Assembly (NCBI GenBank): GCA_023974075.1
Contig: CM043800.1
Coordinates: 21,766,218-21,830,217 of the forward strand
Direction: 5' to 3'
Length of the DNA stretch: 64,000 nucleotides
DNA from: Chaenocephalus aceratus
Taxonomy: Eukaryota; Chordata; Actinopteri; Perciformes; Channichthyidae
In this document: positions 48,661 through 58,519 of the stretch, piece after piece
How the letters are laid out: each line of letters starts with the position of its first letter
How positions within the stretch are numbered: position 1 is the first letter of the stretch
Position numbers and translations under genes: made by a program
Notes under the pieces: generated by a model
What the model saw: only the letters and a program-made list of their open reading frames with translations
Database searches by the model: none
What the model was told of the DNA's origin: nothing

Positions 48661-49849
48661 GCAGTTAATGGACCAGCACCATACACACAGGCGTTGGAGC
48701 TGTTCTTCATGAAATCCCAGAAGGATGAAGTGCTCTGACAAACAGTGCCATCTTTGCGCAAAATGATTATACAGGAATGAAAAGTCAATAAATAAACATG
48801 TTGTTAAAACTTTTTTTTTTTTTTTAAATTAGGAAGCATCCACAAGCAAGTTTTTATTCTAAACCAGCCAGGATTGTAATTGTTGAATTACCAGTGAGTG
48901 CTGTGTACTGTGTCTGGTTTACCTGTGCATATTTGAGTTTAAAATTATATTTTGTTTCTGAATTTCCTTGTAGCATTAAATATGCATGACAACATCGGCA
49001 GCAATCAGAGTTTAAGTGTACTGATTATTCCTTAAGAGTACTCAAAATGTGCTACATCAGGACAGTGAGGGTATGGTTTGATGACATTTGATTGACAGAT
49101 ATACACAGCATCATCTCTTTTTTCCACATGAGCCCTGAGTACATCAAACGAGTGAGAAAAGCAAAGACAGCTAATTAAGAAAATAAATGTTGAGGGCATT
49201 TAAGAGACCAATCACATTCAACATGGCATCCAGGTGTCTGCCTGAACCGTGAAGGCTTCAACAGGACATGGTCTACACCTCAGCTCAGGGAGACTAATGC
49301 TAACTGACACAAGCAAGAAATCAGCATGACAGCAAATGTCACAAACATCGAACACAGTGTTGATGGTCGAGTCAAAATATAGCTAATTAATTATACTGCA
49401 CAATTTCACAGACTGGGCTATATTTGAATATGTCTTGCATCGCCACAGCTAGGCAGACATACTAGGGAAAACCATTCAGGCCTGACCCTTTTAAGGGATT
49501 ATTAGTGAAGAAATGTAGTGACACCTGTGCTGCTGGTCTAAAGATGGGAGCCAAGATGTCCGAAAGGTCTTCATGGCAATAATCAGCTGCATGGAAATAT
49601 ATATTCACTAACCATTAATGCAAAAAAATATATCATCAAGGAAGCAAACCACTTTGTTATGATATTCTTTTTGCTGATTTACAATAAGGGCACAAAGTGA
49701 CCTTACTGTAGTTTAGATTTAGAATTTTAGATTTAGAATTCCTCTACTATACATACATCGCGATATGTTTACCCTCAATCATTCACACAATAAACCAGGG
49801 GAAAAAATGGTGTCCATGGTATGCACACTATTTTCTGCTAACAATACCA
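48661..49849. other. Non-coding stretch, presumed intron
   Basis: No gene or repeat that I can support. A T15 run is near 48810-48824. Confidence 0.5.
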
Positions 49850-50268
49850 GAATGCAATCTGCCACATTTAACTGCATCGGCTAAACGGCTCGCTGCACCC
49901 GTACTGTGAGGGGGACCCAAGTTCCCATCAGCAAAAACACGTGGGTTTGCTATCCTGGCTCCAAAATGGTGGAATGAGCTCCCCATTGAAATCAGGAAAG
50001 CAGAAAGCTTACACACCTTCCGGCGCAGACTGAAAACTCATCTCTTTCGACTCCACCTCGAGCGATAGAATTACTAACAAAGCACTTATATACTAACAAA
50101 GGACCGGCTTATCTAAAGCCAGTTGAGTAGCACTTGAAATGTTTTTGCTCTATGAAACCTGATGTACTTTATGATTCTGTTTTCTTCAAGTTTGTATCTT
50201 CTTGGTCGAATGCACTTATTGTAAGTCACTTTAGATAAAAGTGTCAGCTAAATGTAATGTAATGTAAT
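49850..50268 (+). mobile_element. 5'-truncated L2 LINE 3' fragment (UnaL2-like)
   Basis: This is the last 60 or so codons of the L2 reading frame plus the 3' end. It matches, in the opposite orientation, 51240-51660 at roughly 90 percent or better by eye. Shared blocks include aaacacgtgggtttgctatc and gactgaaaactcatctcttt. The frame ends at cgatag, as in the other copy. The 3' hairpin at about 50219-50254 reads CACTTT-AGATA-AAAGTG, then the tail (aatgt)n. The tail runs directly into the TTAA at the left edge of the piggyBac-like element, so that element probably inserted into the LINE tail. Confidence 0.88.
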
Positions 50269-51239
50269 TTAACACTCCTCTTATCCTTGGGGTCAATTTG
50301 ACCCCATTCAATGTTTAACGTATCAAAAAAAAAATGGTTCACATTCTTTTTTTTGCTTAGTTTTTCATGACTTTTCCTAATTTAGTGAAGACTAATGGAT
50401 AAACAGAACATGAAGATCTTTTATAAATGTCCTATACGCACTTTGCACGCATCAGTGATCCTTGGGGTCAATTTGACCCCAGGCTGTTTTAGTAGTATAA
50501 AACATATACAAATGTCAACATTTTACACATATTTGTGTTGATTGTGTAGGATGATATTGAGGTGACTATTACATGCAAATGTATCATTGTAAAAAAAAAC
50601 ACTACCCTCTACTTTAGTTATTGGTCCTTTAACAACATCAAAAGATCTTACTTTAACATTTTAATTCAATCACTGAGATTTTATGGTGATTTATAATTTG
50701 CTTAGGTATTCAACCTTCGACACAGTTCATCATTTTCTCTTCTCACTGTCTCCTTTCCCATGGCATAGGTCTACGGCCTTGGGTATTGCTGCTATCTCTC
50801 TTAAAGAGCCTGTGACACGAGTTTCCCCCATCATCCAAACCCATCAATTTGAGTAAATATTGTCCCCTTGAAAACCGTTACTGAACTGATTTTGGATATT
50901 TGTACTTTGATAACCATTAATCTCCCCTTCAATGTTGACAATTTTCTGGATCTTCTCGGGGATTCTTCAAGTCCCGCCAAATGATGTGTGACGTCATTGC
51001 GGGCACAGCGCTCCAGCTGCACCGTTCAGGATCCCAGCTTCTGCATGTAAACGCACGATGGCGCACACAGTATCAAGCTCAGACAGCGATGACAGTTTAA
51101 TTTTGAACGTATCTGAGAGCTCATATGAGGCTGAAGGATCGGTTTATGTTGTATGATATCTGTTAGAAGTTTAGGAATGAGGTGCGTCAATATGGGCGAT
51201 CATACAGTCATGTAGCCAGTGGTGGAATGGGACTAAAAA

Positions 51240-52372
51240 TTACATTACATTACATTGCATTTAGCTGACGCTTTTATCCAAAGCGACTTACAATAAGTAC
51301 ATTCGAGCAGGAAGACACAACCTTGAAGAAAACAGAATCATATAAGAACATCAGGTTTCATAGAGCCAAACATTTCAAGTGCCACTCAACTGGCTTTAGA
51401 TAAGCCAGTCCTTTATTAGTATATAAGTGCTCTGTTAGCAGTTCTTTGTTAGTAATTCTATCGCTCGAGGTGGAGTCGAAAGAGATGAGTTTTCAGTCTG
51501 CGCCGGAAGGTGTGTAAGCTTTCTGCTGTCCTGATTTCAATGGGGAGCTCATTCCACCATTTTAGAGCCAGGATAGCAAACCCACGTGTTTTTGCTGATG
51601 GGAACTTGGGTCCCCCTCGCAGCGAGGGTGCAGCGAGTCGTTTGGCTGATGCAGAGCGAAGTGCACGCGCTGGGGTGTACGGTTTAACCATGTCCTGGAT
51701 GTAGGAAGGGCCAGATCCATTCGCAGCATGGTACGCAAGTACCAGTGTCTTGAAGTGGATTCTAGCAGTTACCGGAAGCCAGTGGAGGGAGCGGAGGAGC
51801 GGCGTGGTGTGGGAGAATTTAGGAAGGTTGAAGACCAGACGAGCCGCTGCATTCTGAATGAGCTGCAGAGGTCGGATGGCACATGCAGGTTGACCAGCCA
51901 GGAGGGAGTTGCAGTAGTCTAGGCGTGAGCTGACGAGAGCCTGGACCAGAACCTGCGTTGTTTTCTGGGTCAGCTGGGGACGTATCCTCCTGATGTTGTA
52001 AAGCGTGTATCTGCAGCAGCGGGTTGTAGCAGCGATGTTTGCAGTGAAGGACAGGTTGTTATCCAGGGTCACACCCAGATTCCTTGCAGTCTGGGTCGGG
52101 GAAACAACAGAGGTGCCAATGTTGATAGTCAGGTCAAGAGTGGGACAATCTTTTCCCGGAAGGAAAAGCACTTCAGTTTTGTCAAGGTTGAGCTTGAGAT
52201 GATGAGCGGACATCCACTGCGAGATGTCAGCTAAACAAGCAGAGATGCGTGCGACGACCTGGGTCTCTGAGCGGGGAAAGGACAGAATTCATTGGGTGTC
52301 GTCAGCGTAGCAGTGGTATGAAAAACCATGCGGGCTAATGACAGATCCGAGCGAGTTTGTGTACAGGGAGAA
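51240..52372 (-). mobile_element. 5'-truncated L2 LINE (UnaL2-like), innermost level
   Basis: On the minus strand the element runs from within the reverse transcriptase (plus 52372) to a tail of repeated tgtaa (plus 51240-51256). The 3' hairpin CGCTTT-GGATA-AAAGCG sits at plus 51260-51296, matching the eel UnaL2 type of end. Removing it rejoins ggactaaaaat with catcccgggactct of the surrounding hAT, which is why I place the insertion there. The upstream cut inside the palm domain is typical of incomplete target-primed reverse transcription. Confidence 0.9.
51458..52372 (-). pseudogene. L2 reverse transcriptase, C-terminal half with a stop
   Basis: The frame begins SLYTNSLGSVISPHGFSYHC then YADDTQ (plus 52292-52309), the catalytic motif. 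A TGA stop follows immediately at plus 52289-52291. After it the same frame is open for about 275 codons: MSAHHLKLNLDKTEVLFLPG, LDYCNSLLAGQP, LHWLPVTARIHFKT and a C-terminal WWNELPIEIRTAESLHTFRR. It ends at plus 51458. At 251 codons from the first methionine it is the longest open frame in the window. Loss of the N-terminal half and the stop beside the active site make it inactive. Confidence 0.9.
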
Positions 52373-53384
52373 ATCATCCCGGGACTCTCGACCGGCCCAC
52401 TTCGGTACCGCTAGTAAATTGTCAACGGGGGGAGTGGGGATGTCAGGGGCGGCGGGTGCTGTAGATAGTAAATGTAAATATGTAAATATTTGTGTCACTG
52501 CATCCTGGCAAAATACAAATATAATGTATAATGTCTGTGTCTTTGACCTCAGAGCTGCTAGCCACCTATGCCCTGTACTACGAAGCCAGTTCAACAGACC
52601 CTGGATATGTTTGAGTAACAAACCAACTAACAACAACAAACTAACAAACGAGATCTCGCTAAGCGGTCCTACGATGCTGGTTATCAACTCGGTAAATCAA
52701 GCCAGGGTTTCTCTCTCCAGCTGAGAGTGCGTTCACGTCTAAGACCGAGTGGATCTGACTTTAATTACATTGTCTCGAGTGTTTCGTCAACATAATGTGT
52801 TGCTTAAAATAATACTTCTGCATACAGTATGTGACACTGTGAGTGTTGTACGGCCAGATGAGGCTGGAGAAGCAGACTCAGATAAGGAGATATGATATAT
52901 TATGATATTATGATCGATGATCTGATTGAAGATGTAATATGAATGATAAGTGCGACACGTCGGCGTCTTCTCTGCATACGGCAGTTTAAACTGTATTTCC
53001 TTTATCCTGTAATATGACTTGAGAGATTTAAACTCCGCACACTGAGTTGATCTCTTTTCTATAGACGCCGGAGGCGGGCAGCGTCAGGTAAAAAAAGTTA
53101 TTTAGCCTTCCCAAACCTGAGCCTCACGCGCCGCCTATGGGGGATGTGCTAGTGACTTATCCGACCGGCCCACGGTACCGGCGACGGCCCATCGGGATTC
53201 GTCCCGATGACCAGTCCGCCACTGCACCCAGCCCACGTAAACTGTCAACGGGGGGAGCCTGGCTGCGGGGAAACGGTGGACCTAGTGTCCCGATCGGAGT
53301 GGGAATAATAATAATAATAATCCGTGCATTTTATCCATTAATTTCCCAACATTGTGGTAAAAAAAACACACGTTTAATCCATGT

Positions 53385-53722
53385 TGGTGTACTACAACTA
53401 CAAAAAGCATCGGTTTGTTTTCTCATCAGGAAATGCAGACCGGCTCAAACAAACGATTTTTAATCATCATCCTCACGATCATTTAATGTATCATATGTTC
53501 GCCGAATTGACATGAAAGCACTAATAAATGTAGTTTCATCCACTTGAGTTTACAACTACAAAAATAATCGATTTGTTTTTAGATCACATCCGACGGGAGG
53601 AAATTCAGCAGCTCTCACTACCGATTTTTAATCCTAATGTAATCATCATCTTCACCACGATCATCTATGTTTATGTCGCCGAATTGACATGAAAGCACTG
53701 ACAAATATGAATTACTGTAGTC
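53385..53722. repeat. Direct duplication, about 165-bp units, two copies
   Basis: Copy 1 (about 53389-53532) and copy 2 (about 53555-53715) share acaactacaaaaa, cgatttttaatc, atcatcatc, cacgatcat and cgccgaattgacatgaaagcact in the same order. Divergence is moderate, with small indels. Both lie inside the Kolobok-like element. Confidence 0.75.
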
Positions 53723-54659
53723 AACTTCATTAAAACGTTATTAACGTGCCTAAACTCAGTAATTCACCATTTCTACGCATGACAACACACTTTGTCCGTG
53801 TTTGGCTCTCTCGCCGCACAGTGAAGCGTTCCCGCATTGACGTCACTTCCGGCTTCCCCAAAACTTCAAAATGAGTCGAAGGAATTTCCCCGCGATGTTC
53901 GAAATTATTGATATTTAACGGAACGGTATCGCTTTTTCTTTTTTAAACTGACGGTTCGAGATTACTAGTAGCCCAATATTTCATTGCACAACAGTTGTTG
54001 GGATGCTGTCACAGGCTCTTTAAGGAGGGGCAGCTTGGGCGCATTGTTGTTGCCAGTCTATGACAGAGCACAAGCCGCCATGAGGTAGTTTACTGATCAG
54101 GGACGAAGGTTCCCTGGCGCACATTCTTTCCTATGGACGAGAGCTCTAGTTAGATTCCGGGTCCTTATTGCTTTAGTCTCACTGATAAAGAATGTTGATT
54201 ATTACACTCCGAACTAGTTAAAACCTTGAGCTGCAGAAAGAGTTCTTCAGAATTGGTTTGGCAACCGCTGTGTCAACTCGTGACACACCACCTGTCTTGT
54301 CAACTCTCCGGCCGAAACTCCAAATAAACCATCAGTGTTTGACATCAAAGCTCCAACTCTCCTCGTGTCTCTCTGAGTCCTGCCTCTCCATTGCTACAGA
54401 AGTTTCCCTTACAAATTATATATTTTTCGATAGTCACATAATAGGAATTCTGGATGTATAATGTGGGGGGGAAGGTTGGGGTAATGTTTTATTTAAAAGG
54501 TTATTTAGTTAGTCAACTAAGATACCTAAAGCACCAGTGACATACATTTTGGTTACAATTTGAAATATGATCATTGTCTTGAGTTTTAAACTACTGGGGT
54601 CAAATTGACCCCAGAGGATAAAGGGTGTTAAGTCAATCTGAGGATAACAGGAGGGTTAA

Positions 54660-57600
54660 TAGATGCAAAAATGCCGGTGGTGTAAGTGAGTGTGGTTTTC
54701 AGTAGCAGCTCTTAACTCCTGGAAAAATAAGTAGAGGAAAAAAGAAAGCAAAAGCAAACTAAACACTGTGTTTGTGTGGGAATTTACACCAAGGGACCAG
54801 CTTCATCTCCTGTAAAAACAGACAACCTGGTAATCCAGATGGCTGTGTACACTCAGTAACTGTCCTGAGGGGCGGCTTCTGAACAGCAACGCTAAACCGA
54901 CTGACAAAGTCAATAACAAAACCAATGAAAATAAAAAGGATGAAATGCTTCGGAGGTTAAAAAGTCAAACTCAGCTAAAGAGAGACCCTTATTCACCTTT
55001 TAACAGTTCCGTCCTCTCCCTCCAGCCTCCACCTGCTCTGCCACCCTTTCTGGGCTGCCTCCCAGCCAGCCGTCACGCTCCACCTGATCGTCCAGTATCC
55101 GGGGAGCTCTTATGAGCACATGGTCCTTTGGCCTGCTGTGGACTTACTTCCTGGTGCAGCTGCCACCTGCCCAGTCGCGTGGTGTTTTGCATCAATCTCC
55201 TCGCGGCTGGAGCCAAGTGGTCAGTCCAGTGTGGGCTCATATATGCATGCCAGGGTGCATGTGCGCCTCTGTCTGTAAGCATTCATTTATATGTGCGGTA
55301 CGCTTGCTGCTGCGGCAGACAGGCCATCACTCAAACAAAGATGGACGTGTTGAGAAATGGGAATAGACATCCAGCGATCGCACATGAGGATGTGCTTTCA
55401 CACTCCATCTGAGGGCGGATGATCACAAAGACACCAAATAAACCTAAAACTATCCTGACTTTCATGGCACTCTGTCAATTTGTATTCCTTCTTCCATTCC
55501 TAAGAGGTGAAGCAAAGAAGTGATTAAACAGACCTCAAGTCTAAGAGAGTTGAATGTCACTGCTTACATGTGGCTTTTTAAACTGTTATTTGTTGAGTGT
55601 TAGGCCACTTAACCTGTCGTGAACTGGTCATTTTGCACTGCAGCATCACTTTTTCTTTTTAAAGAACCAGACTGAAAGACTAGACTGTGTTAGTTCAGCT
55701 GGTCTTTACAGCAGATGTGGAATGTGTAGAAATCAGAGCTAGGTCCAGCAATGGCCAAACTAGCAGCCCACTGATACTCCGAATCAATCTGTGGGTTTTT
55801 TTTTGATGAGTACCAGATACTCCGTTAGAAAAAACAGCAGCATTTCTTAGAGGGCGGATTTTGGGTCATGAAGTGTGTTTTTAAACATAATAAAGAAGCG
55901 TGTCTGAGTGTTTCCACTAGTCTCTTAGGGACTAATCAGTGAGTGTCTGCTGTCGACTTCATGTGAGGAGAGAAAGGAGAAGATCAGGGCGCAGAGAGCT
56001 GGCTGTGATGAGGGGAGACGAGATGAGGACAAAACCATGTTTCAGCCATGTCAGGCCGAGTGAAGACGGCAGAAACAAAACGCCATGTTTAAAGTAATTA
56101 GCCATGCCTCAGTCATAGCACTTTGAAGACAGATTCAAAGCTGGAATATACCACTTTGTGTGGAAAATACCAAACCAATTTCTATTCTGTCCCGGTTTGC
56201 TGTCTAACACATCAGACGTTAACAAAGAAACCGATGAATATCCAATTCACACCTGAAGAAACTGCATGGACAAGGAAAATAATAGTCTTTTGAAATCAAA
56301 TATTATGGATACAAAGGTAAAAATGGAATGGAAATCAAACCATCAATTGCATATTTATGTTATACGCTATTGCAGCTCAGCCAAAGAGAGAGGAACGACT
56401 GCCAATATTTCACCGGATAGAAGGGTAATTCAACTATCTGCCTATTTTGAGGAAGGTGAGGGTTAAAGAATGGGTTATGAGCTCACCCCGGGAAGCATCT
56501 CTGTATCTTCTGAGCAGCCAGCACATGCTGAAGCACATTTTCCACTGAGTCATACAAACAAGCCAGAGATGGTCTTTCTACGACTTCACTCTGTCTCATT
56601 CTCTTATGAAAGTTCAAAATTAGCCTTTTGCCGAAGAAAAAACCATTCCAGGAGTGTCTCTGCAGCTTCAATCACCGTGCACTCTGTGAACTGTGATGAG
56701 TTCCTTATGTGTGCAGAAGACATTAAAAAGGAGAACACAATGCACCACAACACAATAAATTCTGCACAAAATCAGTGGCCAGCAGTGCTGTCTGCAGCAG
56801 GCATCTGTGTTTTTATTGAACTATGAAAAAGGGAGCGTCTAACATCAACTCTGAATGACGGCAGCAGCTGTCTGGCTCTGAAGAAGTGACACAAGGATGG
56901 AGATTAAATGAAATGACTTAGCCACTTCTTTTTGCTAAATAATATTGAAATATGTGTACCTGCCATTGAAATACTGCTTCATTCAGAATTTTAAACGGAC
57001 ACAACTGTTGAGGTCAAATTCTACAGGTAGGAACTCCTGAAAACATTCCAAGAATACAGAGAAAGGTCCCTCTGGGCTCCGTAGAGAAATGTGTGTCTTT
57101 ATACTCCTTTTCCTTGAGAAATCCTGTAATTCTGCTGCTGAAGACAACTTAGCAGATCCAAGACAAATTCTAAGAAATGTGCAGAATAAGGACATTTTGC
57201 TGGCAGATGAACAGTGCTGGAAGATGGTGAGTAAGGGGTTCATTTGTTATATATGGCTGCTGGCCAGAAGAATAAGGGCCGTGCACACTGAAGCTAATGG
57301 ACTCTGACTGAACATCCAAATTCCTCAAAAGATTTTGCTTCTTTAACCGACTGTTAAAGAGTAAGTGGTCAAACGTTATGCATGACTCCTGAGTGAAAAG
57401 GAAAGACAGTTCATGGAGTTTATTATTGATGGATATTTACCATTTGTATTTGTGTTAATTCAATGCACACATACAAATAGAACGGTTTATTTAAACACTG
57501 TTTTTGTTTGATACATTGATGGCTAAATAAAAAATACCGTTACGGTTTGCACCGCTTATAAAAAATAAAGCCTTTAATGCTACATGTGTATAGATGTAAT

Positions 57601-58055
57601 GATGTGTGGGTTACAGTATATTTTAAGTGTCTTGTTTTTAGGATTTCTTTATTCATTTTATCATTGTCTGTAAAGTGTATTTAAGTACCTTTCAAAAGGC
57701 ACTCCTACTATTTACAACCATTACTACTACTTGAATTATTATTATTATGTACTCTGCGTTAAAGAGCCATCTTAAAAACAATTACATATTGTAATTCCCA
57801 AAGGCAGATTAAGAAAGCACACAACATCACTCAGTTTTTCAAACTCCTGCTGCATTTACTCTAACTTTTTACAGAACTTTAAGCAGTTTTGGTAAACACC
57901 ATTCAAACATTCAAAATGGAAATCCCAGTGCAACTTGAAGTAAATGATTATGGCCAGTATCGTACCTAAACATACAGGTACTAAATACCTGATTGTTGCA
58001 GCCATACTCCAAACTACATAATGTATAAGCCTCTCTTTGCAGTAAAACATGAATG
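54660..58055. other. Non-coding stretch, presumed intron
   Basis: No gene is called. Two open frames look superficially exon-like: 55112-55366, with a hydrophobic start, and 57089-57230, ending at a gtgagt. Neither has a recognisable domain and both are on the plus strand, against the presumed gene. Confidence 0.45.
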
Positions 58056-58063
58056 TGTATGAT

Positions 58064-58511
58064 AAGGGGCGGTTCTAGGGGGGGCAACTGGGGCCAGTGT
58101 CCCTGTAACACTGACCAGGGACCCCCCTGTGGCTCCCCTCCAAAAAAAAGGTTATAATATTATGATTTATTGGATCTAAATCAAATCAGAGACCCGGATG
58201 TACGGTGGAGATTAAACTGCTCATTACCTTATAAATAACTGTTTATGTTTTTTAATTAAATTGTCACTTAAATTACTAAAACAAATACTCTAAATGAAAA
58301 AAACTACTGAAACAAAGGACTGTAACTTAAATTTACCAAAACACATACCTTTACAAAAACAAATACCAATTACTGTATTTTATGTTTATTTTACACAATT
58401 ACTTTATATACTGTCTTTGTCTTTTTAACCCACTTTAATTGCGCCCCTCTCATGAAATAGCTGGCCCCAGCCTGGCCACCCCTCAGTAAAATTGGTCTAG
58501 AACCACCACTA
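58064..58511. mobile_element. Short hAT MITE, 448 bp
   Basis: A perfect 8-bp duplication, tgtatgat, lies at 58056-58063 and 58512-58519. The left end AAGGGGCGGTTCTAG and inverted right end TAGTGGTGGTTCTAG match at 12 of 15 positions. Both ends continue with ggccag / ggggcc-type motifs. The AT-rich core is non-coding. Confidence 0.85.
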
Positions 58512-58519
58512 TGTATGAT

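Larger units (their letters stand above)
51217..53224. mobile_element. hAT-like element, third level of the nest
   Basis: The left end is CAGTGGTGGAATGGGACTAA and the right end inverted is CAGTGGCGGACTGGTCATCG. Internal subterminal blocks ccgaccggcccac and cgaccggcccactt appear on both sides. Flanking 8-mers catgtagc (51209-51216) and cacccagc (53225-53232) agree at 5 of 8 positions, a decayed hAT target duplication at best. An L2 LINE in antisense is inserted near its left end. Within the remainder, 52574 onward (ctgtactacgaagccagttc) resembles the end of yet another fish repeat. No transposase is visible. Confidence 0.65.
50805..54019. mobile_element. Kolobok-like TTAA element, second level of the nest
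   Basis: TTAA lies at 50801-50804 and 54020-54023. Ends are inverted AGAGCCTGTGACA, exact over 13 bp. gtgacgtcattgc on the left and cattgacgtcac on the right extend the symmetry further in. It includes two degenerate copies of a roughly 165-bp direct repeat at 53385-53722. A hAT element of 2008 bp interrupts it at 51217. Assignment to Kolobok rather than piggyBac is tentative, because the ends lack the CCC start. Confidence 0.7.
50273..54655. mobile_element. piggyBac-like TTAA element, outer shell of a nest
   Basis: TTAA flanks both ends (50269-50272 and 54656-54659). The left end is CACTCCTCTTATCCTTGGGG and the right end inverted is CCCTCCTGTTATCCTCAG. Both sides carry the palindromic block ggggtcaatttgacccc: twice on the left (about 50290 and 50464) and once on the right (about 54597). 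CCCT ends with TTAA targets fit piggyBac; I infer this from ends only. The span of 4383 bp is inflated by the inserted element at 50805-54019; the shell itself is about 1.2 kb and shows no transposase. Confidence 0.7.

Noticed and set aside
55112..55366. Plus-strand frame starting MSTWSFGLLWTYFLVQLPPA, like a signal peptide
   Set aside because: It is on the opposite strand to the MAM exon, has no donor at a sensible place, and the rest of the frame shows no domain. A hydrophobic start in one short frame is expected by chance.
57089..57230. Open frame ending at atg|gtgagt, exon-like
   Set aside because: The donor is good but there is no strong acceptor and the peptide is unrecognised. With one consensus donor expected every few kb, this is not evidence of an exon.
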